From: an uncultured Bacteroidales bacterium
Lineage (GTDB): Bacteria; Bacteroidota; Bacteroidia; Bacteroidales; WCHB1-69
Reading direction: 5' to 3'
NCBI GenBank assembly: GCA_900317715.1
Contig: ONHS01000027.1
Location: 1-45,532, forward strand
DNA: 45,532 nt
Below, piece by piece: positions 8,638 to 16,331 of this stretch; the stretch's first letter is position 1; each line of letters begins with the position of its first letter. Under the pieces are notes generated by a model. The model saw only the letters and a list, made by a program, of their open reading frames with translations. It was not told the origin of the DNA and searched no databases. The translations under genes were made by a program, and so were the position numbers.

Positions 8638-10002
8638 CTATTTCCCGATGCAGAATTTCCCGAAAATGTTGTTGAGGATGTCGTCGGAGGAGACTGTGCC
8701 AGTGAGTTCTCCGAGATGGTGAAGTGCCATGCGCACATCTTCGGCCACCAAGTCGGTCGGCATCTGCTGCTGCAGACCGTTTTCTGTGCGGTCGATGGCC
8801 ACGCGGATGTCGCTCAGTAACGACTGATGCCGTGCGTTGGTCAGCAGTGTGGTGTCGCGGATGTTGTTCTCTTCTACAAACCGCTCGATTTCTTTCAGCA
8901 CCGCTTCCATATTCTCGCCTTTCTTGGCGGAGATGAAAATGGCACGCTCAATGTTCGCGGTTGTATCTGAAACAAGGTCGGTTTTATTGCCGATAAGGAT
9001 GAGCTTTTTCTCATCCATTGGAATGGAATCGGCTATTTTGGTCATTTCCGCGTCGATTTCTGGAGCGGATTTCCGCGCATCGAAGATCCAAAGGATGACA
9101 GCCGCCTTGCGGATGGTTTCCAACGACCGTTCAATGCCCAACTGCTCGATAGTGTCGCCGGATTCACGGATGCCGGCCGTGTCGATGAAGCGGAAAAGCG
9201 TGCCGTGAAGCAAGAAAGTGTCCTCAATCGTGTCACGGGTGGTACCGGGAATGTCGGACACAATAGCGCGCTCGCGTTGAAGCAGCGCATTCAAAAGCGT
9301 GGATTTTCCGACGTTCGGCTCGCCTACAATGGCCACGGGGATGCCGTTTTTCAGCATGTTTCCCCATCGGTAGCTCTGAAGCAGCTTGTCAACTTCCGCT
9401 TTGATTTGCGCAAGCAGGTCGAGTAGGGCAGTGCGATCCGCAAATTCCACCTCCTCTTCACTGAAATCCAATTCCAATTCTAACAAGGATGCCAATTGGA
9501 GCAGCTCATCGCGCAATTTCGCCATCTTGTTGGAGAGTTCGCCTTGCAGCTGCTTCATGGCGGCATGGTGGGCCGTTTCCGACTGCGCCTCGATCAAATC
9601 CGCGATAGCCTCCGCCTGCGGCAAATCCAGCTTCCCGTTCATAAACGCGCGTTGCGTGAACTCGCCGGGCTCTGCCATGTGACAGCCATGGGCCAACAAC
9701 AGCTCGATGATACGATGTTGAATATAAAGAGACCCATGACAGCTGATCTCCACCACATCCTCGCCCGTGAACGAGTGCGGCGCGGCAAACTTCGTCACCA
9801 CCACCTGATCCAGCAACGAACATTTTCCATCTACATTATCATATATAGAAGCAAACTTCGCTTGTTTTGCATCCAGATCGGCGAAACCGGATTTCTCCGA
9901 AAAGAGCTTTCCGGCAATGCTGAATGCTTCCGAACCTGAGATTCGGATCATCGCCGTCGCCCCAAGGCCGGCAGGAGTTGCTATGGCGCAAATGGAGGTC
10001 AT
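8638..10002 (-). CDS. mnmE: tRNA modification GTPase MnmE
   Basis: MnmE works with MnmG to install the 5-carboxymethylaminomethyl group on wobble uridine of certain tRNAs. The 454 residues carry all parts: an N-terminal folate-binding domain beginning ICAIATPAGLGATAMIRISG, a helical domain, an inserted G domain and the C-terminal CIGK box. In the G domain, the Walker A GEPNVGKS is at 227-234, IPGTTRD at 251-257, DTAG at 274-277 and NKTD near 333. The C-terminal Cys is the family's essential residue. The length is normal. A GAATGAT heptad array lies 5 bases upstream of the start codon. Confidence 0.97.
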   Translation of the reverse strand: MTSICAIATPAGLGATAMIRISGSEAFSIAGKLFSEKSGFADLDAKQAKFASIYDNVDGKCSLLDQVVVTKFAAPHSFTGEDVVEISCHGSLYIQHRIIELLLAHGCHMAEPGEFTQRAFMNGKLDLPQAEAIADLIEAQSETAHHAAMKQLQGELSNKMAKLRDELLQLASLLELELDFSEEEVEFADRTALLDLLAQIKAEVDKLLQSYRWGNMLKNGIPVAIVGEPNVGKSTLLNALLQRERAIVSDIPGTTRDTIEDTFLLHGTLFRFIDTAGIRESGDTIEQLGIERSLETIRKAAVILWIFDARKSAPEIDAEMTKIADSIPMDEKKLILIGNKTDLVSDTTANIERAIFISAKKGENMEAVLKEIERFVEENNIRDTTLLTNARHQSLLSDIRVAIDRTENGLQQQMPTDLVAEDVRMALHHLGELTGTVSSDDILNNIFGKFCIGK

Positions 10003-10006
10003 AATT

Positions 10007-10048
<42 letters not shown>

Positions 10049-10079
10049 ATAGCGATTTACTTACTATCAATGGTTAAAA

Positions 10080-10121
10080 GCTAATAGCCAACAGCCAATA
10101 GCTAACTACTAACTGCTAACT
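10080..10121. repeat. Heptad array GCTAATA/GCCAATA/GCTAACT
   Basis: Six degenerate 7-bp units run up to and into the stop codon of the next - strand gene. The TAG stop (complement of 10120-10122) uses repeat bases. Confidence 0.8.
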
Positions 10122-10737
10122 AAAGTAACGATACATCGCCTTTCCCTTCACGCACAACCTCAATCCCGCCGCCGGTGCAATCCACCACGGTGGAGGGGGT
10201 GTTGTCGCCGTAGCCGCCGTCGATGACTATGTCAACGAGGTCGCCGTAACGTTCGTAGATGAGCTCAGGGTCGGTGGTATATTCGATTACGTCATCGTCG
10301 TCCTTCACAGATGTAGAAAGGATGGGATGTCCGAGTTGACGTACGATTTCGCGGATGATGTTGTTGTCGGGGATACGGATACCGATGGTCTTTTTGTGAC
10401 TTTGCAATAGTTTGGGTACACTGTTGTTGGCCTCAAGAATGAATGTGAACGGTCCGGGCAACACGCGCTTCATCGTTTTGAATATGCTATTGTCCAATGG
10501 TTTGGTGAAGTCGGAAAGGTTGCTCAGGTCGTGACAAATGAAAGTCAGCGCGTCTTTTTTCTTCTTCTCGCCGGTAATTGAGATGATTCGTTCGATGCTC
10601 TTCTGCTTGAAGATGTCACAACCGATACCGTAAATCGTGTCGGTCGGATAAATGACGGTGCCGCCGTCCTGCAAACACTCCACAACGGTATTCACGGCTT
10701 TCGGATTCGGATTCTCGGGATATATTTTCAACAACAT
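10120..10737 (-). CDS. Sua5/YciO/YrdC-family protein, probable threonylcarbamoyl-AMP synthase
   Basis: This 205-residue protein has the YrdC fold. Hallmarks are GGTVIYPTDTIYGIGCDIF near residue 26-44 and the Lys/Arg-rich nucleotide-binding segment ITGEKKKKDALTFICHDLS. RVLPGPFTFILEA and a C-terminal STVVDCTGGGIEVVREGKGD strand pair complete it. TsaC/Sua5 enzymes make L-threonylcarbamoyladenylate from Thr, bicarbonate and ATP for the t6A modification of tRNAs reading ANN codons. YciO relatives share the fold, and sequence alone does not settle which subgroup this is. Another - strand tRNA-modification gene (mnmE) lies downstream. It has no obvious promoter of its own, so it may be read from the SRP RNA promoter past a leaky terminator, or from an unseen start. 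Confidence 0.85.
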   Translation of the reverse strand: MLLKIYPENPNPKAVNTVVECLQDGGTVIYPTDTIYGIGCDIFKQKSIERIISITGEKKKKDALTFICHDLSNLSDFTKPLDNSIFKTMKRVLPGPFTFILEANNSVPKLLQSHKKTIGIRIPDNNIIREIVRQLGHPILSTSVKDDDDVIEYTTDPELIYERYGDLVDIVIDGGYGDNTPSTVVDCTGGGIEVVREGKGDVSLL

Positions 10738-10738
10738 A

Positions 10739-10781
10739 GTTTATTCGGTTTATGGTTTATAGTTTATAGTTGATGGTTTAC
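10739..10781. repeat. Heptad array GTTTATA/GTTTATG
   Basis: About five 7-bp units of the GTTTATR type fill the space between the SRP RNA terminator and the start codon of the YrdC-family gene. Confidence 0.8.
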
Positions 10782-10792
10782 AAAAAAAAGAA
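10782..10792 (-). terminator. T-run ending the SRP RNA
   Basis: On the - strand the closing stem of the SRP RNA (CTTACCC) is followed by TTC and eight T residues. This acts as an intrinsic terminator, with the RNA itself as the hairpin. Confidence 0.8.
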
Positions 10793-10890
10793 GGGTAAGC
10801 TACTTATATCGCATCGCTACAACCTTAATGCCCTTGCTACATTCCTGTCCTGGGGGAGTTATAAGGGAGCAGATCGTATAAGACTTACCC
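10793..10890 (-). ncRNA. ffs: Bacterial signal recognition particle RNA (4.5S type)
   Basis: This 98-base RNA would bind Ffh to form the signal recognition particle. The ends pair (GGGTAAG with CTTACCC), followed by a second stem (CTTATA with TATAAG), giving one long hairpin. Its apical part reads CTCCCCCAGGACAGGAATG then TAGCAAGGGCA. This is the conserved SRP domain IV layout: a GGAA-type loop flanked by the CAGG and AGCA internal-loop strands. The 5' end lies five bases after a TATTTTTG promoter element, and a T-run follows the 3' end. The gene sits between speA and the YrdC-family gene, all on the - strand. Confidence 0.9.
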
Positions 10891-10894
10891 GCTG

Positions 10895-10902
10895 CAAAAA
10901 TA
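10895..10902 (-). promoter_or_regulatory. -7 promoter element of ffs
   Basis: On the - strand TATTTTTG is followed by CAGC and then the predicted first base of the SRP RNA. The RNA's fixed 5' end makes this the best anchored promoter in the window and puts transcription start about 5 bases after the element. Confidence 0.85.
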
Positions 10903-10923
10903 CAATTTTTTCGATTCGTTTCG

Positions 10924-12345
10924 CTAGTAGCCTAAAATTTTCAGCATCGACTTGTAACTCTGTTCTTTAGCGAATAATTTCGTACAGAGTTCGCCCTCCT
11001 CGTCACGGTAAATGATGATGTGTTTCGGCGCGGGAGTCATGCAATGCTGTATTCCACCGTAGCCGCCGAGTGCATCTTGATAGGCGCCGGTGTTGAACAA
11101 TCCAATATATTGTATGTCCTCCGGACTGTCGCCGACGGGGTAGTTGGCGGAGTCGATTTGCGGGAGGAAGACGGCGTTCAAGTGCGACTCGGAATTGTAG
11201 TAGTCGTGGCTGTCGCAGGTGAGCCCGCCCATGAAGACGCGCTCGTAGGCCTTGTCCCAGTTGTTGATGGCTAGGATGATGAACTGCTGGTTGATGGCCC
11301 ACGTGTCGGGCAGGGTGGTCATGAAGGAACTGTCGATCATGTTCCATAACTCTCTGTCGTTCTGACGTTTCTGTTGCAGTACGGAGAAGAGGACCGCGCT
11401 GGCCTCGCCCACGGTGAAGGAACCGAACTCGGTGAAGATGTCGGGTTCTTGCACACCTTCGCGCTCGCAGATGTTCTTGATCTGCGCCACGATCTCCTCG
11501 GCCATGTACTCGTAGTCGTAGTCGAAGGAGAGCGAGTTCTTGATGGGGAAGCCGCCGCCGATGTTCAGTGAGTCGAGTTCGGGACAAATCTTCTTGAGGT
11601 CGCAGTAGAGGTTCACGCACTTGGTGAGCTCGTTCCAGTAATAGGCGGTGTCCTGGATGCCCGTGTTGATGAAGAAGTGCAGCATCTTCAGTTCATAGTT
11701 GGGGTTGTCCTTGATCTTTTCGCGGTAGAACGGGATCACATCGTTGTAGCGGATGCCGAGTCGCGAGGTGTAGAACTCGAAACGCGGTTCTTCCTCGGAG
11801 GCGATACGGATGCCGACCTTGCACTTTGTGTTGATTTTCTGCTGGGCGAGCAGGTCAAATTCCTTCTTGCTGTCGAAAACAGGAATGGTGTTGACGAATC
11901 CCTGGTTCAACAATTCCACAATGTTGTCGATATAAATCTGCCGTTTGAATCCGTTACATATAATGAAATTCTCCTTGTCGAACTGCCCGGATTCGTGCAA
12001 GGTTTGGATCAGATTGATGTCAAATGCGGACGAAGTCTCGATATGTACGTCGTTTTTCAGCACTTCCGACATCACAAACTCGAAATGGTTGCTCTTGGTA
12101 CAGTAACAGTAGTGGTAACTGCCTCTGTAGTCGGCTTTTGCGATAGCTACGTTGAACCATCTCTTCGCCTTCTGGATGTTGGCGGAGATCTTCGGCAGGT
12201 AGGTGATTTTCAGCGGAGTGCCGTACTGCTTGATGATGTCCATCAACGGTACTTCGTTGAATAACAGGTTGTTGTCTTCCACGTCGAACTCCTCCTGCGG
12301 GAAATCGTAGGTTTGTGAAATCAGGTCGATGTACTTGGTCTTCAT
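10924..12345 (-). CDS. speA: Biosynthetic-type arginine decarboxylase (PLP, alanine-racemase fold)
   Basis: The 473-residue enzyme should convert arginine to agmatine, the first step to putrescine and spermidine. It has the fold III barrel with PLP lysine K84 (CYCTKSNH), the glycine phosphate loop NIGGGFPI (261-268) and the catalytic GGLTCDSHD (373-381) including Cys377. It matches the short Bacteroidetes form and not the 650-residue E. coli SpeA. ATG 12345 is preferred: the frame stays open upstream only through a low-complexity Ile/Arg/Leu stretch lying beyond the promoter at 12379-12386. The leader would be about 28 bases. A repeated GGAT pattern upstream suggests regulation. Substrate choice between arginine and related amino acids is inferred from family resemblance. 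Confidence 0.87.
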   Translation of the reverse strand: MKTKYIDLISQTYDFPQEEFDVEDNNLLFNEVPLMDIIKQYGTPLKITYLPKISANIQKAKRWFNVAIAKADYRGSYHYCYCTKSNHFEFVMSEVLKNDVHIETSSAFDINLIQTLHESGQFDKENFIICNGFKRQIYIDNIVELLNQGFVNTIPVFDSKKEFDLLAQQKINTKCKVGIRIASEEEPRFEFYTSRLGIRYNDVIPFYREKIKDNPNYELKMLHFFINTGIQDTAYYWNELTKCVNLYCDLKKICPELDSLNIGGGFPIKNSLSFDYDYEYMAEEIVAQIKNICEREGVQEPDIFTEFGSFTVGEASAVLFSVLQQKRQNDRELWNMIDSSFMTTLPDTWAINQQFIILAINNWDKAYERVFMGGLTCDSHDYYNSESHLNAVFLPQIDSANYPVGDSPEDIQYIGLFNTGAYQDALGGYGGIQHCMTPAPKHIIIYRDEEGELCTKLFAKEQSYKSMLKILGY

Positions 12346-12378
12346 TGCTTTGTATTTTTTCAGAGAATTATAACGCTG

Positions 12379-12386
12379 CAAAAGTA
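12379..12386 (-). promoter_or_regulatory. -7 promoter element of speA
   Basis: The - strand reads TACTTTTG followed by CAGCG, close to the ffs promoter's TATTTTTGCAGCG. It would give a leader of about 28 bases. The inverted repeat at 12401-12426 covers the -33 region. Confidence 0.75.
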
Positions 12387-12400
12387 TAAAAAAAATAATA

Positions 12401-12505
12401 CGGATACGAATAAAAATTCGAATCCGCATAAGTTGGATTGTTTTTAACAAACAAATGTAAAGATGTTGGATTTCGAAAAATATTGGAATCCGACTAATTT
12501 GGATT
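12401..12505. promoter_or_regulatory. Phased GGAT repeats, candidate operator region of speA
   Basis: GGAT occurs at 12402, 12435, 12468 and 12501, exactly 33 bases apart each time; the last three are within TTGGATT. AATCC occurs at 12421 and 12487, 66 bases apart, each forming AATCC-N9-GGATT with the next core. The stretch 12401-12426 is also a near-perfect inverted repeat (CGGATACGAAT with ATTCGAATCCG around AAAA, one mismatch). It overlaps the expected -33 zone of the speA promoter. The pattern fits a degenerate 33-bp tandem repeat or cooperative binding sites. The regulator is unknown. Confidence 0.55.
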
Positions 12506-12521
12506 AAAATCGGTACGATTA

Positions 12522-13316
12522 TTACAATTGTTTACGAATATCCTTGATTTCTTGGAATAGAGTAGGGTAGTTCGGTTCAAAACGAGAAGGTTTTCGCGAT
12601 AAGAGTGCCAAAAATTCAACGTTTTTCTGCTTCTCAAAAAGAGTGGAGATGGAGAACTTTTGTAAGTAGAAATGATGATTCATCGCCGAACTCATCACGT
12701 TTTGGATGGCTGTTTTGTATCCTTTGGCGTCTGTCACAATGCCACTTTTGTTCAAAAACGACGGTCCCGCTTCGAATTGTGGCTTGATCAGGAACATCAT
12801 CTGGCCATCGGGTTTCAAGAAGGGGTCGATGTGGGGAATAATGTACGTCAACGAGATGAAGGAGACATCCGACACGATAAGGTCAAACGGCTCGTTCTGC
12901 ACGTCTTCCAAGGTCAATTCTCGGAAATCTTTGTTCTCGATGGATTGTACTTTCGGGTTCTCCCGCAGCGAATCCACCAGCTGGGCCGTACCCACATCCA
13001 CTGCAGTCACCGAAACAGCGCCATGTTGCAATGCGCAATCGGTGAAGCCACCCGTTGATGCGCCAATGTCCAGCACCCGCTTCCCCTCGAAATCCATCCC
13101 GAAATCTTTGATGGCTTTCTCCAGCTTCAGCCCACCCATACTCACGTATTTGTTGAAAAGGTCAATGACCTCCACCACCATTCCGTCGGAAATGTCCATG
13201 GACGCTTTGGTCACAATACGCCCGTCCACCATCACGGTCTCGTGCTTGATGGCGGTCTGCGCCTTTTCCCGAGAAGGGAAGAAATTGTTGTCGGTAAGGT
13301 ATTTATCTAATCGCAT
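12522..13316 (-). CDS. tlyA: TlyA-family rRNA methyltransferase (S4 + FtsJ-like)
   Basis: The 264-residue protein has an N-terminal S4 RNA-binding domain (1-60, beginning MRLDKYL) and an FtsJ-like Rossmann methyltransferase domain. The SAM motif VLDIGASTGGFTDC lies at 81-94, followed by VTAVDVGTAQL and the catalytic-region strand FDLIVSDVSFISL. TlyA methylates ribose 2'-OH groups of rRNA in mycobacteria. The same family was long labelled hemolysin A, but methylation is the supported role. It lies between ftsK and speA on the - strand; a heptad array separates it from ftsK. Confidence 0.93.
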   Translation of the reverse strand: MRLDKYLTDNNFFPSREKAQTAIKHETVMVDGRIVTKASMDISDGMVVEVIDLFNKYVSMGGLKLEKAIKDFGMDFEGKRVLDIGASTGGFTDCALQHGAVSVTAVDVGTAQLVDSLRENPKVQSIENKDFRELTLEDVQNEPFDLIVSDVSFISLTYIIPHIDPFLKPDGQMMFLIKPQFEAGPSFLNKSGIVTDAKGYKTAIQNVMSSAMNHHFYLQKFSISTLFEKQKNVEFLALLSRKPSRFEPNYPTLFQEIKDIRKQL

Positions 13317-13321
13317 GGAAT

Positions 13322-13394
13322 GGTTATGGGTTATTGGTTATTGAAGTTTATAGTTTAGGGTTTAGAGTTTATAGTTTAGGGTTTAGGGGTTATA
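13322..13394. repeat. Heptad array GGTTATK/GTTTAGG/GTTTATA
   Basis: About ten 7-bp units (GGTTATG, GGTTATT, GTTTATA, GTTTAGG, GTTTAGA) fill the ftsK-tlyA gap. The ftsK TAA stop (13390-13392 on the - strand) is made of repeat bases. The array ends 5 bases upstream of the tlyA start codon. Confidence 0.85.
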
Positions 13395-15978
13395 GCAATT
13401 GCAGGTCTGCGAGGTGTTGTCGTAATTCCGCCTCGGTCTTGATGAGCACCTGGCGGGGTTTGCTGCCGCTGCCGGGACCCACGATCTTCAAATCTTCGAG
13501 TTGGTCCATGATTCTGCCCGCGCGGTTGTAGCCCAAGCTCAGCTTGCGCTGTATCGAAGAGGTGGAACCTTGTTGGGTCTGCACAATCAACGTGGCGGCC
13601 TCCACGAGCATGGGATCCAGCTCATTAGGATTTGTGGGCATATCCATACGGTTGCCCTCCTCACCCGGTTCGGGGACATCGGGCAGCTCGTATGGTTCGA
13701 GCAAAGGACGCAACTCTTCCTGTTTCTCAATGAATTCCGCGATCTGCTCCACCTCGGGAGTATCGACAAACGCGCACTGCAAACGCACCACGTCGCTGCC
13801 GGTGGAAATCAGCATGTCGCCCTTGCCGATGAGCTGGTTGGCGCCCGTGGCATCCAAGATCGTCTTGGAATCCACGCCCGACTGCACGCGGAATGCGATA
13901 CGCGCGGGGAAGTTGGCCTTGATACTGCCCGTGATAATGTTCACCGATGGACGTTGCGTAGCAATCACCAAGTGGATGCCGATGGCACGGGCGAGCTGTG
14001 CCAAACGGGCCAACGGTTGCTCCACCTCGCGTCCTGCCGTCATGATCAGGTCGCCGAACTCATCGATAACGACCACGATATAAGGCATATATCGGTGACC
14101 CGCCACCGGAGAGAGCTCGCGTGCACAGAATTTGGCGTTGTATTCCTTGATATTACGCATCTTCGCCATCTTCAGCAGGTCGTAGCGGTTGTCCATCTCC
14201 ACGCACAGGGAGTTGAGCGTGCGCACCACCTTTTTCGTGTCGGTGATGATGGCATCGCCGTTGTCGGGCAGCGCGGCCAAATAGTAGTTCTCGATGGCCG
14301 AATAGAGCGTGAATTCCACCTTCTTCGGATCCACCAACACGAACTTCATCTCGCAAGGATGCTTGGTGTAGAGTAGGGAAGTGATGATGGCGTTCAAGCC
14401 GACGGATTTACCTTGACCCGTGGCACCGGCCACCAAAAGGTGCGGCATCTTCGCCAAATCCACCACAAAAGATTCGTTATTGATGGTTTTGCCCAATCCG
14501 ATAGGCAAAGCGTAATTGTTTTTCGTAAACTTGTCGGAGGTGATGATTTCGCGCATGGAGACGATGTTGGGGTTCTTGTTCGGAACCTCGATGCCGATGG
14601 TACCGCGACCCGGAATCGGCGCGATGATACGGATACCCAATGCGGAGAGGCTCAACGCGATATCATCCTCCAAATTCTTGATTTTGCTGATGCGAACACC
14701 CTCTTTCGGCACAATTTCATACAGGGTAACGGTCGGGCCGACCACTGCGGAAATGCTCTTGATGGCAATGCCGAAGCTGAGCAGGGTCTTCTCGATACTC
14801 ATCTTGTTCTCAAGCAGTTCCTTGCGGATAAGCTCTTCTGTAGAGGCGGTATAGGGATAATCTTTCAGCAGCTCCACCGGCGGGAATTCGAAGTGCGAGA
14901 GCTCTTTGCGCGGGTCGTAGGGTTCTAAATCCCTAACCTCCTCAGGGGTCATGGCGTGTTCAGACTCCTCCTCTTCCGGCTCGTCCGTCATCTCTTCCTC
15001 CTCTTCAACCTCTGGTGCTTCCGGCGCATTTTTGTCGTTCATGTTGACAAACTCGAACGGAATGTCCTCTCCATTCTCAAGATTGTCGAGGACCTCATCC
15101 GTAGAAAAGACATCTTCATTTCCAACGGGCTGATTATCACCCTCTTTGTTGTCCACCAGATCATATTTCTGAGTGGCGTACTCTTTACTCAGCGCACCAT
15201 GGTCGGTGATGTACAAATCGGGTTGATCCTCGTGTTGGGTACGGGTTGTGGGGATGGTTTGCAGCACTTTACCACGCTGTTTCTCAGCTCTTTTTTCGCG
15301 GTAATTAACAGCGGCTTGTTGAATTCCGGCGAACAATCCGGAGAAGTTGAAATCGTAGCAGAAGATGAGTATCAGCACAAAGAGGGCAATGTCGATCAAA
15401 ACGGTGAAGAACATGCCGGTTTTCTCGATCAGAAATTGGCAGATGAAGTTGCCGAAATAGCCTGCCAAGAAGGGATTGTTGGAGTTGTAGGCGAAGAGTC
15501 CGAGGGTGATGGAGAGCCATGCCATCGTCATCACCACGGCGAAGGTAGTGCGACCTAACGGTAAAATCGACTTTTGTGCGATGAGCCGGATACTATATAT
15601 AAATATTATGAATGGAAATCCGATGGAGGCCACGCCGAAGAAAAACTGGATGAAGAAATAGGCTAGGGATGCGCCCACTCCTTTGGCGATGTTTTGCGCC
15701 GGTTCCACATGGTCGCCCACCACGTAGGTGATGTTGTTGTGGGCGTTGAAGTAGAATGAGCCTATCGAAAGCAGGAGCAAGATGGAGAAAAGCATCAGGA
15801 CGATGCCGTAAAAGACGATCATCTTGCGACCTGAAAGGAATGCCCACAGCGAAAACGAGGAAGATTTCGTCGTGGATCTCTTCCCGTTATTGGATTTGGT
15901 TTTGTTTTTTTTCGTGCTGTTGCCGTTTTGAGAGTCGGCCAGCCGCTGCATATTGGAGGTGTTTGATTTCTTTGCCAC
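13390..15978 (-). CDS. ftsK: FtsK/SpoIIIE-family DNA translocase
   Basis: This 862-residue protein pumps chromosomal DNA at the division septum and activates XerCD dimer resolution. Four membrane helices lie between about 50 and 225. An acidic linker at about 300-350 is rich in Glu and Asp. The motor follows, with the alpha subdomain, then the RecA-like beta domain with Walker A AGATGQGKS near 513-523 and Walker B IVVVIDEFGDLI. The C-terminal gamma winged helix (about 790-850, TSSIQRKLSLGYNRAGRIMDQLE) reads KOPS-type polar sequences. The linker is short compared with E. coli, as is usual outside the gammaproteobacteria. A long heptad array lies between its putative promoter and the start codon. 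Confidence 0.96.
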   Translation of the reverse strand: MAKKSNTSNMQRLADSQNGNSTKKNKTKSNNGKRSTTKSSSFSLWAFLSGRKMIVFYGIVLMLFSILLLLSIGSFYFNAHNNITYVVGDHVEPAQNIAKGVGASLAYFFIQFFFGVASIGFPFIIFIYSIRLIAQKSILPLGRTTFAVVMTMAWLSITLGLFAYNSNNPFLAGYFGNFICQFLIEKTGMFFTVLIDIALFVLILIFCYDFNFSGLFAGIQQAAVNYREKRAEKQRGKVLQTIPTTRTQHEDQPDLYITDHGALSKEYATQKYDLVDNKEGDNQPVGNEDVFSTDEVLDNLENGEDIPFEFVNMNDKNAPEAPEVEEEEEMTDEPEEEESEHAMTPEEVRDLEPYDPRKELSHFEFPPVELLKDYPYTASTEELIRKELLENKMSIEKTLLSFGIAIKSISAVVGPTVTLYEIVPKEGVRISKIKNLEDDIALSLSALGIRIIAPIPGRGTIGIEVPNKNPNIVSMREIITSDKFTKNNYALPIGLGKTINNESFVVDLAKMPHLLVAGATGQGKSVGLNAIITSLLYTKHPCEMKFVLVDPKKVEFTLYSAIENYYLAALPDNGDAIITDTKKVVRTLNSLCVEMDNRYDLLKMAKMRNIKEYNAKFCARELSPVAGHRYMPYIVVVIDEFGDLIMTAGREVEQPLARLAQLARAIGIHLVIATQRPSVNIITGSIKANFPARIAFRVQSGVDSKTILDATGANQLIGKGDMLISTGSDVVRLQCAFVDTPEVEQIAEFIEKQEELRPLLEPYELPDVPEPGEEGNRMDMPTNPNELDPMLVEAATLIVQTQQGSTSSIQRKLSLGYNRAGRIMDQLEDLKIVGPGSGSKPRQVLIKTEAELRQHLADLQLL

Positions 15979-15981
15979 GTT

Positions 15982-16174
15982 AGTTTATGGTTTATGGTTT
16001 AATGTTTAATGTTTATAGTTTATAGTTTATAGTTTATAGTTTACTGTTTATAGTTTACTGTTTATAGTTTACTGTTTATAGTTTACTGTTTATAGTTTAC
16101 TGTTTATAGTTTACTGTTTATAGTTTACTGTTTATGGTTTACTGTTTATAGTTTACTGTTTATAGTTTACTGTT
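15982..16174. repeat. Long heptad array, (GTTTATA GTTTACT)n, upstream of ftsK
   Basis: About 27 consecutive 7-bp units. The ftsK-proximal part is GTTTATG, GTTTAAT and GTTTATA. From about 16039 the units alternate GTTTACT and GTTTATA, giving a 14-bp higher-order period with ten TTACTG copies and one GTTTATG variant. Two TTTGCCT-type heptads follow at 16172-16185. The array starts 4 bases from the ftsK ATG and would lie in its 5' leader. Confidence 0.97.
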
Positions 16175-16199
16175 TGCCTTTTGCCTAAAAATAGCCGAA

Positions 16200-16207
16200 C
16201 AAAAATA
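16200..16207 (-). promoter_or_regulatory. Putative -7 promoter element of ftsK
   Basis: The - strand reads TATTTTTG followed by TTCGGC. If it is used, the ftsK leader is over 210 bases long and contains the whole heptad array. Confidence 0.5.
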
Positions 16208-16307
16208 CAATATTTACAGAAAAGGCACGTTAAAACAACGGTTTAATATAAACACCGTAATGTTAGAAAAAAAACTCCGGGGAGAAAATTATTAGCCGAT
16301 AACTGCG

Positions 16308-16315
16308 TATTTTTG
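16308..16315 (+). promoter_or_regulatory. -7 promoter element of the exbB operon
   Basis: TATTTTTG lies 16 bases before the ATG at 16332, implying a leader of about 11 bases. It is divergent from the ftsK promoter about 100 bases away. Confidence 0.65.
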
Positions 16316-16331
16316 CATAAAATTTTGAACG

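Noticed and set aside
12452..12459. TACATTTG on the - strand as the speA promoter
   Set aside because: It fits the consensus but would give a leader of about 100 bases. TACTTTTGCAGCG at 12374-12386 matches the anchored ffs promoter and lies at the usual distance.
15982..16174. CRISPR-like array
   Set aside because: Units are contiguous 7/14-bp repeats without unique spacers, and no cas genes are near.
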